Shown piece by piece: positions 34,451-47,345 of a stretch of 64,000 nucleotides of DNA. The notes beneath the pieces were generated by a model. The model did no database searches and had not been told where the DNA came from. It worked only from the letters and a program-made list of their open reading frames with translations. The DNA comes from Rhinopomastus cyanomelas (lineage: Eukaryota; Chordata; Aves; Bucerotiformes; Rhinopomastidae): positions 62,001 to 126,000 of the forward strand of contig VXBP01000328.1 in NCBI GenBank assembly GCA_013400115.1, read 5' to 3'. Every line of letters starts with the position of its first letter. The stretch's first letter is position 1. The position numbers were made by a program, and so were the translations under genes.

Positions 34451-35609
34451 GTCTCTTCAAATCATCATCTCTTCAGAGTGTTTAAATTCTGTCCCAAAGA
34501 CAAAGGCTGTGGCACAGCTGCTCTTACCTTGGCTGTCACAATGCAACACAACGGTCCCTCAGCCACGAGCTGCTGGACGCAACCCCATCCGTGGTGGTAT
34601 GAAGCATCTCGGTATCAGGCTGTGCATGTGGGGTGAACAGGCTGGTTGTGGCTCAAAGAACCTTCAACTCAAGTGAGGAGCATCTTCCACCTCTTGGGCA
34701 GGAAAAGATAAGGCAGGAGAAGACTGGACAGAACAAACCCAATGTAGTGTCATTTAGCATCACGCTCACCTCTGCAGCTTTTTGGTGTATGTGTGGGCCA
34801 TAATCCAGAGCAAAGCCCTTGCACTTGCTGTACCTGTGGAACACAAATGCTCTCAGAGTTTCAAGGATGTCCTTGGCCACTGCTCTGCATGAGGCCTCCA
34901 GTAAACACATGGCAGTGAAATGTGTTTCTTCCTCTAGGCTCTGGCACACAGGGAGATGAGAAGAGGTGAGAGCTGAGAGAGAAACACAGTCAGCTGAAGA
35001 GTTGTTCTTAATGACCTGCACAGGATTATCAGTGATAGCTCCAGTCAACAGCGTCACTGACTTGCCCCACATTGTTGACTTCAGAACATCTCCCAGGCGA
35101 GGTGACCCAGCTTGCTGCTGACAGGTGCCTGAACATCATTGCTCTGAAAGAATCTGAGAAGGAGGAATTGGAGGGGTCTGAAAGGATGGGGACAACCCTG
35201 CTCCCTGCATTCCCACTGCACCCACAACATCAAGTGATGTCAAAGAAAATTTGGCTTTAGAGGTGGCCCTAAGTAAAGAGAGCCTCAAACCCCAAACATC
35301 ACATCCACCTCTTTGGGTCATCCTCCTTCCTTAGGAGGTCTCAGGTGATGCAGCTCCTGGCCTCCTCCCTTGCTACATGGATCCCCAACGGTGAAACTTC
35401 AAGGAGTCTTTTTCCTCCTTTGTATTTATCCACCAAGTATGCTTCACGAGGGCTAATTTGTATTTGAGCTGCAGCGTGTATGAAGGTCTACGCAAGGCAG
35501 CTCAGCCACCAGAAAAGTTAATATGTGCTTTGCATTTGCTGTCCCTAATTACTGGAGGGAAGGAGTGGAGGCACAGCTCTGCCTGCCTCTGCATGAGCCA
35601 CTTTGACTC
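34451..35609. other. non-coding stretch, nothing recognised
   Basis: No supported gene. A 139-codon minus-strand frame (34653-35072) has protein-like composition but no recognised family and no strong splice context. Confidence 0.4.
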
Positions 35610-35800
35610 TTCCAAAGCTAATTAAATATGTCTCCTGTATATAAAATATATCATCTGCAGATAACAGCATACCGTTAAATTCTTCATCTTATTAAAAGCT
35701 TGCATTAATGCTTTTCCAACATAAATTTTAACTGTGGACAGGTACTATTTGAGGAGCCTGACAATAGGACTGACCTAGATTAGGCTGACAGTGCCAAAAG
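35610..35800. other. candidate conserved non-coding element
   Basis: AT-rich and repeat-free: AGCTAATTAAATATGTCTCC, TATAAAATATATCATCTGCA, GATAACAGCATACCGTTAAA, AAAGCTTGCATTAATGC. The pattern suggests an enhancer-like element. There is no coding frame. Confidence 0.22.
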
Positions 35801-37739
35801 ATATATCACCTCTAGCTGTCCGGGGGAGAAGAAGGATGAGGAATACATTCTCCATTATTGCCTAATGCTGATGTGGCGGCATTATCTCCAGAGAGCCGGA
35901 GTTTCTTTGCCTTCTGCTCTCTTGGTGCGGCAGGTGATGTGCCATGCTGAGGAGCAATATTCTCTGCTTGTCATCTCTTATTTCCCACCTTATAGCTCAG
36001 CTGCAGGGGGATTTAATGGGGCATCGGGTGATGATTTTAGAGCCATTGATAAGTCTCCTTGTAGGTTACAGAACGATGGAAGAAGTCAGATAATTCCAGG
36101 CAGTTGGGTTAGGCAGTAAGTTCCTGCCGTTCAAGGCTGTCACAGAAGTGTTGGTGCAGCAGTTGCCGGCACCAACACTCGAGCCTTTGCATCTCCTCCA
36201 AAGTTGCTCAGGCTCTCCTGCTAGGCCTGAGCAAGCAAAGGGCAACAATGATTGGTTCAGAAACAACAGACAGTTCCACCACATAGAGAACATTTAGTTC
36301 TCTTCGTACATGAGCGCAGAGTGCGTCAGAGATCTTTTCAAGGCATCGTTGTGCAAAGAGGAGACAGCAAGTGGGTTCGTAAAAAGCCCTGTACTGTCAC
36401 ACCACTTCCAATGCAGAAAACAAGAAGGCTGCCAAGGAGCAGCAACATCTCTCATATGCATCACTGAATATTCAAAAGATATGAAAATAGCTTTAAGGGC
36501 CTAAGAAAATAGCAATTCCTAATATTAATAGGAACTCTGCCGTTGATTTTAGAGCGGAGCTTGCACTGACACTGTGAGATTGCTCAGTCTTAGACACTTG
36601 ATTGACACGGTGATGGCTCGTTCAAAGTGTATGCAAAGTCAGTGCCACTGCATTCGGCTTTTCTCTTGCCTTCAGGATTTTTGACTTTTTCCAGTGATAT
36701 CCCAAGGGCCGTTGTATTGACAGGATAACACTTGCTTTGCAATCCTTTGGGGAGGGGGAAGGGAGGACTGTTCTACTGCTGTCCTCCTGGGTGAAGAGCT
36801 CAAGATACCGTGAATGAGGTGCAGCCGCAGAGTCTCTAGCTCGTGATGTTCCTTCTGGACTAACTGGTGGGTTCTGCACTCAGCAATTCAGTGAACATCA
36901 GTGGAAGATCCCTCTATACAGCAGTGATTCTGAAGATGAGAGGTCACACATAATCTGCTATTGGGACAATAAGGCCAAGGATCAGTTTTGGAGCCACACA
37001 GGGAAACTGATGGAGGAAAGGACTGTCTAGGGAAACTTTACCCCTTGAGCACTAGGACAATAAAGAAAAACTTATTGTTTCTAGGGATACTGTCTCCAGG
37101 GCCAAAGCAAAACTAAGCACTGGAAACACAATGAAAAACTGGAAGAGTCTCAAAATCACTTCCTCAGTGGGAGTAAACTGCTATAATAACACAAGATTTA
37201 ATATCAGACAAGAGTATGTCAGGGATCTATCAAAAAATGTCCTACAGAAACAGATGTTTCCACCTACTAAGAGATATGGACAAGTGTCTCAGTTGCCCTA
37301 AATCCTTCTCATGCTCTTCTAAATATACACCCATCATATGCCCTTTAAAGTGTGAGAATGATGCAAGACAGACTTCACATGTATGAAAACCTCAGCCCGG
37401 ATTTTTACAGGCAAAAGCACAATTTATCACTAAACTTTATCCCAGCAGTCCCACCAGCCGTGGAAATTCACCTCCTCGTTTTGGAAGGCACCTGTAGAAA
37501 TCAGCCTCACTCGAGGAAGAAGAAGAAAGAAAACTGACAATAATCTGCTTGATCACCTGGAGCACAGACATAAAAATGGAGCTCCCTCTTAAAAGAGCTG
37601 CCCGAACATCTTGATTTGTACACAGAAAGAAGCGACAACGGCTTCTAGACAGCACCAGTTCCTAGCCGCATATTTAAACTCAAAAGTCAAGGTTGAGTGA
37701 AAAAATACTGCTGCCTTGAAAGATAAATATATTACTTCT
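35801..37739. other. non-coding stretch, nothing recognised
   Basis: Unique-looking with chance open frames only. Confidence 0.4.
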
Positions 37740-38060
37740 ATTAGCTATAACAGGAATATGTGCTGCTGCATAAATATTTAAATTCAGATTTGGAAACTAT
37801 ATACTTTGAAGAAACCGGGGCCAATAAATATTGGATTACAAATTCGTATTTACAATTTCCTTTAAAAATAAAAAATCCTCATGATTTCTGTTTCAGCCGA
37901 ACTGGGGGTGCTAATAATTTGCCTGTGTTGAAGCAATTTGCACTCTGTTCTCCAAGCTAGAGATTTCCCATTTCCTTTTAACTACCAGAGAAGGGCAAAC
38001 TTCGCCCTAAAATATTTCCATTCAGATTTCCTAGATGAAATTGTGTATTTAAACTTCGCT
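37740..38060. other. candidate conserved non-coding element
   Basis: AT-rich, repeat-free sequence with many TAAT/ATTA and AAATATT cores (AATAAATATTGGATTACAAA, GGTGCTAATAATTTGCCTG, CTAAAATATTTCCATTCAG). No coding frame explains it. Confidence 0.22.
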
Positions 38061-38719
38061 CTAGGACCGAGACACTCTTCCTGCAGCAAAGGAGTTGAGA
38101 GGGACGAAGAAGCACTAGAGTCGCACTAACGGAGCAATGTTAGTTGGGGATAGATAAAGCAGAGACGCTGCGCAGCCGGCAGCTGACAAAGCCCATTGCC
38201 AGGAGACATCCCTGAAAAGAGGATCTCAGCAAACTTTATTTTAAAGAAAGGAGGTGGGAGGAAGAGACCATTGTACATAATTAGAGCAGAAAGGGCTTGA
38301 AGTGTCTTAAAATATAAGACATGTGCCAGCCTGTGAAGAACACGAGCACGGGGGAGGCATTTCATTTGGCTTGCTCCTTCATTTTGACCTACTGTAAAGA
38401 TTATTGCTTTTAGCTCCAGGGCAGCTCTTTTGGGTCATTTTTACCTACAAAATTAGGCCTCTGTAGCCTGGGGTCTCGTATGATCTGGTGGTTCTTACGT
38501 TAATTACCGAAGGCTGGGTTCTTCCCTTCTTGCTCAGATAAGCTGCTGTTGGTCTCTGATGGTGCAGACTTTGAATCAGAGGATTTACAGCTGTGTCAGG
38601 GCAGGAACGAGCAAATGATAAGCCAGGAGTAACTAAGAGGAGACTGAAAATTATCTTAGCACGGTGCTACCACGGTACTAAAAATTTAAGGAGTGCAAAG
38701 GATGTTTTTAGTTTATCAG
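38061..38719. other. non-coding stretch, nothing recognised
   Basis: No supported gene or repeat. Confidence 0.4.
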
Positions 38720-39415
38720 AGAATCATAGAATCATCCTGGCTGGAAAGGACCTCCAGGATCATCAAGTCCAGCCCTCATCCCAGCATCTCTCTAAACCCT
38801 AGACCACGGCCTCAAGTGCTCCAGCTACTTGGTTTTTAAACACCTCCGGGGATGGGGACTCCACCACCTCCTTGGACAGACTGTTCCAATGTCCAACCAC
38901 TCTCTCAGGAAAGAACTTCTTTCTCATATCCAATCTAAACCTCACCTGACACAACTTGAGGCCATTTCTCCTCATCCAATCATCAGTAGTTTGAGAGAAG
39001 AGGTCAGCACCAGCCTCACTACAACCTCCTTTAAGTAGCTGTAGAGAGCAGTAAGGTCTCCTTTCAGCCTTCACTTCTCTAGGCTAAACAACCCCAGTTC
39101 CCTCAGCTGCTCCTCACAGTGCCTGTTCTCCAGCCCTCTCCCCAGCCTCATTGCCCTTCTCTGGACCCGCTTTAGCCCCTCAATGTCCTTCTGATACTGT
39201 GGCACCCAAAACTAGACCAAATACTCAATTTGTGGTCTCAGGAGAGCAGACCAAGGGGCACCATCACCTCCCTTCTCCTGCTCGTTACCCAATTCCTGAT
39301 CCAGAGCAGGATGCCATTGGCCCTCTTGGCCACCCGGGTACCCTGCTGGTTCCTGTTCATCCAGTTGTCACCCAACACCCCCAGGTCCTTTTCCACCAGG
39401 CAGCTCTCCAGCTAA
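38720..39415 (-). mobile_element. CR1 LINE, longest copy in the window
   Basis: About 695 bases, antisense, tail on the left (CATAGAATCATCCTGGCTGG, AAAGGACCTCCAGGATCATC). It passes the ORF2 C-terminus (GTGCCTGTTCTCCAGCCCTC, TTGCCCTTCTCTGGACC) and reaches further into ORF2 than the others (CCATTGGCCCTCTTGGCCAC, CCAGGTCCTTTTCCACC). It carries several frameshifts and is 5'-truncated. Confidence 0.92.
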
Positions 39416-40022
39416 ATGGAAGTTTCAGAAGATAGACTCCAGTCACTTAGATTACAAAATGGCTAAATGGGGGTAAAACAGTCAGGGAAGAAGACAATTT
39501 GTCCTTCCTGTCCTACAAACCCACATCTGCAGTTGTCTAGTCTGTTTAAGATCCCAGAGGGGAGGACATCACGTCACTGAACTTGCAGAGCTTTGTCCCC
39601 TCATGCTGGACCCCCTTGTCGACTCATGCTAGAGCACTGCTACAAACCACCCCATCACTTCTGACTGTATGGGCTGCATCTCACTTGGAATTTCAGAAGA
39701 TGATTGTGGATTTAGTTGCTCTCTTTGGGTGGCTGCCCAAGAGAATTGATTGCCAGAGAGCAAAGGCTTGGGCTCTCTGTGAATCAGGAGCTAATAAAAG
39801 GTCCCAAGGGACAGGTGAAGACGTGCCAATTGTTTCTGAAAGTGTAGACTTTTCAACATGACACGACTACAAAAACAAAGAGGAAAGAAAGAAAGAACTT
39901 TTGTTCATAGGCAGCACAAGAAAAATATCTGATTCCAGGGGGGAAAAAGAAAATATGGATTTTATTTGCAAAATCCCACTAGGAAATTATTTTGGTTTTG
40001 AGCACCTGTAACACTGACTCAA
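39416..40022. other. non-coding stretch, nothing recognised
   Basis: Unique-looking, no supported gene. Confidence 0.4.
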
Positions 40023-40101
40023 ATCACAGAATCACAGAATATTAGAGATTGGAAGGGACCTCGAAGGATCATCCAGTCCAATTCCTCTGCCAGAGCAGAA
40101 G
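40023..40101 (-). mobile_element. short CR1 LINE 3' tail
   Basis: Antisense tail of about 79 bases: ATCACAGAATCACAGAATAT, TAGAGATTGGAAGGGACCTC, CATCCAGTCCAATTCCTCTG. It is truncated immediately after. Confidence 0.88.
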
Positions 40102-40202
40102 ATATCAGACTTCTCTATTTTCCTCTGAGAAAATCTAGTCATCTTTTACATTCATCTCCTGCAGGTGACTTATTCTGCAGTTGACTTTTGTGACAACGTG
40201 TA

Positions 40203-40530
40203 GAGTCATAGACTCATGGTGGCTGGACCTCCAGGATCAAGTGCAGCCCTCAGCCCAACAGCTCCCTAACCCCTAGACCATGGCCTCAAGTGCTCTAGCT
40301 ACTTGGTTTTTAAACACTTCCAGGGATGAGGACTCCACCACCTCCCTGGGCTGCCTGTTCAGTGCCCAACCACTCTCTCAGGAAAGAACTTCTTGCTCAT
40401 ATCCAACCTAAACCTCCCCTGATGCAGTTTGAGGCCATTTCCTCTCATTGTATCATTAGCAGTTTGGGAGAAGATACCAGCACCAACCTCGGAACACCCT
40501 CCTTTTAGGTAGTTGTAGAGAGCAGAGCTG
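40203..40530 (-). mobile_element. CR1 LINE 3' fragment
   Basis: Antisense copy of the same subfamily as 38720: ATAGACTCATGGTGGCTGG, ACCATGGCCTCAAGTGCTC, CTACTTGGTTTTTAAACAC, up to GGTAGTTGTAGAGAGCAG. The minus-strand frame keeps [20 protein letters not shown]. Confidence 0.9.
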
Positions 40531-41668
40531 TAGTGAAACTCTTGCCCATTAATGTCTATTAATGACTGCACCACCCGCTCTTAGCAAAAACACAAATGAC
40601 AAAGTTTAAGAAGCTTTGGGATAAATCTACTTTAGTGTTTACCACTTACCTCAGTAAGCAAGCTTACCTCAGTAGCGACAACCCTCTGTGTCCCAGGAAG
40701 AGTTGACATGATGTCCATGGCTGCACCACTCTGACAGCACATCTGGCTCTCTGGGATGCAGCAGGCTGACCACTGGGTTTCCAGATTCTCCCCTGCTCAG
40801 GAAGTTTTCACACATGCTCATTAATACTTAGCTTAAAGGGCAGTTTGCTGCCCACTCCTGTGTGGAGAGCATCTTTAATAACTAATGCATCGGGTGTCAT
40901 GAGGACAACAAAGGCCAAGGCAAAAGATGTAAAACATTTTAACACGATGTCTTGATGGAAGCTTCCCATCACCTTCTCTAAATACTTCACCAATGATCTT
41001 CTAGCTTGGGGAGAAGATCTTTTTTCCCCTAGAAACAAGTTTGCAATGTGCTAATAATATGCTGCTAGTTGTTGAAGCAGCAAGGTTCAGATGTGTTATT
41101 TGGGCTGTTCTCACCGAGCCAAAGTGCTTATGTCACATGCCACAAGCTTCAGCAGGCTGTGATACACGTCCAGGGTCTTCTTCAGGTCTGCACTGCTTGG
41201 GAGAACGTCAACCTCGCAGCCCAAGGGTGGATTCCAGTTCTCAGAGGTGGAATATGGAATAATGAAGTGAAATAACAGCATTAACCAATACCTAATTAAC
41301 ACACAATCTATTTAATTTCCAGCCCTGCCATTAGGTTACTATTAAAGCATCTTTAGTCAGCCCGTGTAAAACCACATTATGGCAGCTTTTCAGAGTCAGG
41401 CTATTCACAGGCCATTTGCAATTCTCATTTTTCTTCTCTCTTTAATGTCATAGACTTAACTTCATGAAGGTCTAGAGCAGGTTAGTGCAGAAGATTGACG
41501 ATTACGGTCTAATAGTGGTTTTTTCCTCACCGCCTCCACAGTGTGTGTTAGAAACTTGCAGAGGTTTAGAGTCTGTTTCCTCCTGTCTGGCCTCCAAGAT
41601 GAGGGGGAGCTGCAGTTTAGTGAAGAAGAACTGGGATTTCAGGCAGAGCTTCATGATGTGTTCCTGAC
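40531..41668. other. non-coding stretch, nothing recognised
   Basis: Unique-looking, no supported gene. Confidence 0.4.
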
Positions 41669-41758
41669 CAGCTTGGTCTAGATGGTCCTGCTCCGGCAGG
41701 GGGATTGGACTAGACGACCTTTCGAGGTCCTTTCCAATCCCTAATGTTCTGTGATTCT
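41669..41758 (+). mobile_element. CR1 LINE 3' tail
   Basis: Sense tail: AGCTTGGTCTAGATGGTCCT, GGGGGATTGGACTAGACGAC, TTTCCAATCCCTAATGTTC, TGTGATTC. Confidence 0.9.
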
Positions 41759-42579
41759 CCACTAGGTACCAAAGCCTTTTATATATTTGGATGCTGGGGC
41801 AGGCAAACAGTGCCAGTGCCTTAAACCTAGTGCCCACAGATCTAACAGTCCCATCCACTGGGGGAGGACTTCACACCCACTGCCATGTGCCGTGTGTTAC
41901 ATCTCTGCCTCCCCTCCTGTTGGACGCACGGCCAAGGGCATATTTGTCTATGATCTTTACAGCTCCAGATCTGAATCCTGCTAGGTCCCACTGTGCATTG
42001 TCCTGACTGAGAAGGCAGCAGTCTGCAAGCTTCTGCTCAGGCACAGGGATGGGCACAGCTCATCCGCCAGTTGTGCACTGAGCAGAGGGGACAGGGTAGG
42101 ACAAGCAGATCCAGTGCTGCTGTGAGCACCCAAGGGAAGGGTCTGCACTTGCAGCTCTCAGTTTCAGAGCAGGTGGGTGCTGGGGCAAGGGTTCAAGCCA
42201 AGCACATGGTGGATCCGTCCATCAGCATCTATCCCCTCTCAGTAAGGTCTAGGTCACATGCATCCACAATGGAACTACTCCAGCTGCACCAAGCCTGACT
42301 GCAGTCACAGAGATTGTGGTCAGCAGCTGAGACCTTGGGGAGTCACAGCCTCCTGTCTTTCCCTGCCAGGAGACCCCGCAGCAGCAGTCCATATACTTAG
42401 CTGCTAACTTTAGTAAATCATTCAAAACACTTCCCAGCCCATAGCCTAAAGGACAGCTGTGATTTAGTGGGGCTCTCAGGCCAGGCAGAGCAGAGCTGTC
42501 TGTGCTACCTCAACCTAGAAAAGGATGAGTTTTCAACAGACCTCCTCGGGATATTTTAATTTGGGTAAGTGCATTCAAA
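41759..42579. other. non-coding stretch, nothing recognised
   Basis: Unique-looking, no supported gene. Confidence 0.4.
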
Positions 42580-42910
42580 GCATGAAAGCAGACGGACAAT
42601 ATGTGAATTATGAACTAATTGGGGGAAGATGGAAATGAGAAGGTAAATTTCATTTACATTATCTCCCTTTTTACGCCTGCTAAGGTCTAAGGTAAAGGCT
42701 TGGTCTCTTTCTGGTCCATAAAATATGGATTGCTATTTTCAAACTACATCAACACTGCTAATAGCCATTCCCATTAGTCAGCCGTATAATAGCATTATGA
42801 TGCTATGAAATATCGACACGATAAAGCAACGCAAGCCAGAGGTTACTGACAGTGCACACTGGTGTATTGACAAATAAATGCAGGCATTTTTAATGCACTA
42901 CTTTTGCCAC
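42580..42910. other. candidate conserved non-coding element
   Basis: Repeat-free with dense homeobox-like cores: GTGAATTATGAACTAATTGG, GGTAAATTTCATTTACATTA, CATAAAATATGGATTGC, CTGCTAATAGCCATTCCC, CATTAGTCAGCCGTATAATA, CATTATGATGCTATGAAA. CpG is retained in an AT-rich background (ATCGACACG, CAACGCAAGCC). No coding frame. Confidence 0.28.
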
Positions 42911-43274
42911 CTTTCTACCTGGCTGTCAGTCTATAAAAGAAAACAACAACCCTTTTTCCACTATTGCTAATGGCAGTTGATGACAGAGGAGCGTTGAAAT
43001 TAATGGGACTATTTCCACTGATGTTCTCCAACACGGAAAATGAATTTTGCCTAAAATGGGGTGGTGCTGAAGGTTTTATATCTCAGCTAGTGAGGTGTGA
43101 ACGAAGTGAGAAGCAGGTGGAGGTGCACGAGACCAAGAAACAGACTCAAACTTGCTGGACAGTGCTCAGCTTTTGGGAAACGTGAGCACAGAAATGATCG
43201 AGGGGTGTCAGATTGATAGACCTGCTTGGTCCAACATCTCTTTCTTGTACCCACACACCTTCCCTACAAGAGAG
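42911..43274. other. non-coding stretch, nothing recognised
   Basis: Short unique stretch before the next CR1. Confidence 0.4.
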
Positions 43275-43720
43275 TTGCAGAGCAGGTGTGGAGGAGGACA
43301 ACTAAGCTGGTGAAGAGCCTGGAGAATAAATCTTATGAGGAAAGATTGAAAGAGCTGGGGCTCTTTAGTTTGAACAAAAGAAGGCTGAGAGGAGACCTCC
43401 ATAACTTACCTGAAAGGATGTTGTGGAGAGGTTGGTGCTGGTCTCTTCTTACAAGCAATTAGTGACAGAACAAGAGAGGCTGGGTTCAAGGTGCAACAGG
43501 GTAGGTTTAGACATGACATTAGGAAAATTTTTTCACAGGAATGGTGATCAGGCACTGGAATGGGCTTCCCAGAGGAGTGGTTGAGTTGCCATCCCTGGAT
43601 GTGTTTAAAGATGGTTTGGATGAGATGTTGAGGGACGTGGTATAAGGATGAACTTGTGAGGTAAGGTAGATGGTTGGAATCGATGCTCCCAGGGGTCTTT
43701 TCCAATCAGAGTGATTCTGT
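43275..43720 (+). mobile_element. CR1 LINE, ORF2 end and 3' UTR
   Basis: Sense copy of the older subfamily also seen at 861-1597: GAGTTGCAGAGCAGGTGTGG, CTGGAGAATAAATCTTATGA, GGGGCTCTTTAGTTTGAAC, and tail GGTCTTTTCCAATCAGAGTG followed by ATTCTGTAAG. It shows what the uninterrupted sequence at 978/1206 should look like. Confidence 0.9.
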
Positions 43721-46700
43721 AAGATACTCTGTACTGTGTCTCCTTTACCAGTTCACTGAAAAGTCATCTTCCTGCAAAACAAATACACATGAACATATAT
43801 CCAGCTACCCAAACAGAGCATCCTATCAGACACTTCTAAACAGAAAAGTAATTTCTAACACTTGTTCAAGAGCCTCATTTTCTAGCTTAAACCATACTTG
43901 CACTACCTTTCATTTCCTTGGGTATAGGCACCTTTCATGTAAGATTTGATAGCACAATATATGTGAGAGGGAGAAGCGTGTTTTCCAAGAAGTAATGACT
44001 ACTAGTCACCTCCTAGTAAGTTTTCCAGAAGCATTAAGTTAGAAGTTGGGATAAAATCTCTTGGCACGTGATGGTATTATGTTCACTGGTGTTTGAAGAG
44101 CAACTGGATGTTCCCAGGTGCTGAGAGCCAGTCCTGCTCTTCGTGCTTCCTTTGTACCTGAGAGGAGCCCAGCACCGTTTTGTGTGTCTGCTGGACTTGC
44201 TCTCCACCTCCCAGCACTCTACACTAGGACTGAGTTCCCTTTCTCATTCCTCCAGCTCATCTGCTGTAGTGATGACTAATTTGCACCACAAATAAATCAC
44301 CAGCTCCCCATTGTTTTCCTGGAAGAATCTCTATTTTGTGGTAGGTACCTCCTTATCTGTTCCTGTAACCAGCTGTCCCTCCTTTGATGGTTTCTACCAG
44401 GATTGCTACACGAAATCCCCTGGTTATATAAATCCTGTTCTGTGGAAGTGGGGTGGTTTTGCCACCAGGGTACCGAGCCCACTCCTGAGATGACAGGACC
44501 CCAGGAGTGGTCCATAACAAGCAGTGGCTTTGATGTTGTCTTCCCACAGGCTCTGTCGCCTCATGTCTGAGGCCATTCATACCACAGGATTGTACAACAA
44601 GGGCAGCCTGAGGAGAGCTTGTCTGGTGGAGCTTGTTCCAGGAAGACACATGTTTCTGGTCCCCATTATCTGTAGGAGTCAAACAGAGGACATGTCAGAG
44701 CAAGCTGGTGGTAGTGCTGAGCTAAGGAGAATGCAGCCATGTCTGGATGAAAATGGCTCCTGTTTGCCTCTAACAACTTGCACTTCACAGGCAAGGTCTG
44801 GACAACACAGGGAACTGCACTGCCAGCTGCTGAAGCCCCTACCTGCACGCACAGACCACACAGGGGTGTGGAATGACTACAGGTGAAGAACAGAGAGAGG
44901 GAAGGATGGGGTCACTGCTCACCTCCTGCACCTCCTGCACTGCAGGGACAACGCGACCTCCTGCTTCCTGCCAATGTGTCGCACAGCCTTGTGCTTCAGA
45001 CAGAACATAGAGCTGTTGATTATGAAGGTGTGTGGATGCTCCAAGCTGCTCTGCATTGAAACAAGAGTGAAACAGACAAAATAGGAGCAATGAAAGGAAC
45101 AATAAAAAGAGAAAGGAGCAGCTTGAGCTGGAAGAGGATGTGCTTGCTCCCTGCCTATTGACTCAGAGGCTGTGAAGTGGGTCACTTGGTTGTACCCACA
45201 TTTCTGGGTGTCATTGCCAGACAGGAATCCGCTTTGAAACCCATCAGCAGGGCTCAAACTTGGGACATCATGATGGAGATGATGGTTCCCAACGAGTGTA
45301 AGTGGAATAGGAATACAGATCTGCATCCACTGATGATTGAGGGTCACAGCCCTACATCAAGGCAGGCTCCCTGGCTGGCCAAGGCTACCTGAGAGGACAA
45401 GCAATAGTTTGCCACTGTGGCTGCTGTAGAGCCATAGGGTTGACAGAAACAAAGCAAAAGCTTCTATTGCTGCTAATCACCAGCACTGTCCATGGCTTTA
45501 TGCATGAGGACAGGCACTATTAGACCTTCCCTTCAGGCTTAACTTTAGTGGATTTTAGCAGAGGTTCCAAACCTTGCTCAGACTAGGATACGATGTTTGG
45601 AGTACGCTCTCCTGAGCTAGCACTTTACTCTGCTGATCTGGCTCCTTACCTGAGCAATGTTTAATAGCCGTAAAGTAGCAGAAAGCACTCCAAGTTATGT
45701 GCTACGCTGATGAGCTGGTGGCTGAAGCATGGGCAATTAAAAATACAGTCAGAGGCAAGTGCTCAGCCGCAACAGATAAGTGGTATGCAAAGCAGTTGCT
45801 TGTCCTTACTATTTACCTTGGTTTAGAAGCTGATGGCAGCCCTCCAAAGAAATGAGTTTAAACCGAACACTGAACTCAGTTTAATTAGTTTCAAGGTATT
45901 GACACCCCGGCAAGAACCATCAGACAGGACTTCAGTGCTTGATCAAACACAGGACTTTATCTGTGTCCAATGTGAGGCTTTTGCTGCCTAAACCCAAAAA
46001 CTTCTTAATGGCTCCACTCGCAAGAAAGCTAATTTGGGACAGTAAGTGGATTGACTGACCAGTTTGTGTTTTAAGACTAATCCACACGTGCTGTACTTCA
46101 CAGTGCTTCTGGGTGACCTCCTCACCTTGTTCTGAAGCTCTCTGTATAAGCTATCTTCTGTGACAAGTGCAGGGAGATGCAGTGAAGAGTTAAAAGTGAA
46201 TCTCCTGCCTCTTTGAACTGTTTTCTCAGTACCGCGTGTACACAGATACACTTTTGATGTGTTAACTAGAAAATCTGACTGAAAAAGAACAAAGCAGCTG
46301 TCACTGAAAGGAAGACACTGACGAAGAACCACACAGCCTTTTATTGAAGAACTGTCAAGATTGATCCTACAGCACTCAGTTTGTCTGTAGTATTTATCAA
46401 AGACCTAGATCAGATGAAGGAAATTAAAAAAAAATAATAAAATTCTATCCAGTGGACATGTATAAACGGTATCTGAAAATGCATTACATTTAAAACACCT
46501 ATGAGAGTGGGGTTTTTTAACAGCATGGGGACTGGAATGTAAGCGTGCCAGCATTTTTCACAGGGCTGGGAAAATAATAATATGTGGTTGCGGAGCAGAC
46601 CCACTTAATTGCTTGAAAAATTTTCAGCAGCAAACTTGACTAAAAGCCATTCTGTGCTAGTAAATGAATTCACAGGAAGTTCAAAACCTCTTGCCTTGAA

Positions 46701-46840
46701 AAGGGAAGCAAAGCATGCAGTGCTTCCCTGTAAGTACCGACATTCACGTTGCAGTCGCACCGTCGGAGCTCGAAACAGGATCAAGGCACGAGCGTGCCAG
46801 AACCTCCCCAAACATCTGGGTAGGATGCGGATGGCCACGT
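43721..46840. other. non-coding stretch, about 3.1 kb
   Basis: No supported gene or interspersed repeat. Open frames of up to 142 codons (minus, 44919-45347) without recognisable domains. The parts 45640-45900 and 46580-46760 are unique and AT/TAAT-bearing but not distinctive. Confidence 0.4.
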
Positions 46841-46942
46841 AAACAGAGGGATTAAGACGTTTGCCCAAGGTCGCACAAGGAGGCCTTTGGATAGTGAAAT
46901 CTGCAGCCCTGTGGGTTTCAATCCAGTGCTCTACCGCAAGGT
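46841..46942 (-). mobile_element. MIR-like SINE relic
   Basis: The order AAACAGAGGGATTAAGACG, TTTGCCCAAGGTCGCACAAG, a variable part, CTGTGGGTTTCAATCCAGTG and CTCTACCGC matches the reverse complement of a MIR (tRNA-derived) SINE: AACTGAGG..TTAAG, TTGCCCAAGGTCACACAG, GGATTCGAACCCAG. MIR copies are old and survive in birds in small numbers, often under constraint. Confidence 0.65.
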
Positions 46943-47057
46943 CAGACACTAATCGATCACCCTTGCTGGCCTAGGGATGATGCACGTGGTGAGGTGATGA
47001 TGTGAACTAGGGGGATACATATCTCACAGGACTGGTAACGCCTGCTGTTGAAGGATA

Positions 47058-47345
47058 TTAAGCCAGGCTCTTCTCAATGTCATCTAGTGATAGGACGAGG
47101 AGCAATGGGTGTCAGCTGGAACAGAGGAGGTTCTATATAAATATGAGAAGGAACTTCTTCCCAGTGAGGGTGGCGGAGCACTGGAACAGGCTGCCCAGGG
47201 AGGTTGTGGAGTCTCCTTCACTGGAGAAGTTTAAGACCTGCCTGAATGTGTTCCTGTGTGACTTGGTTTAGGTGATCCTGCTGTGGCAGGGGGATTGGAC
47301 TGAATGATCTTTCCAGGTCCCTTCCAATCCCTAATGATTCTATGA
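47058..47345 (+). mobile_element. CR1 LINE 3' fragment
   Basis: Sense copy from AATGTCATCTAGTGATAGG to the tail CCAATCCCTAATGATTCTAT. The frame 47077-47271 keeps [20 protein letters not shown], the ORF2 C-terminal signature. Confidence 0.92.

Noticed and set aside
34653..35072. 139-codon minus-strand open frame with protein-like composition
   Set aside because: No family recognised and no clear acceptor or donor. A homology search could reopen this.
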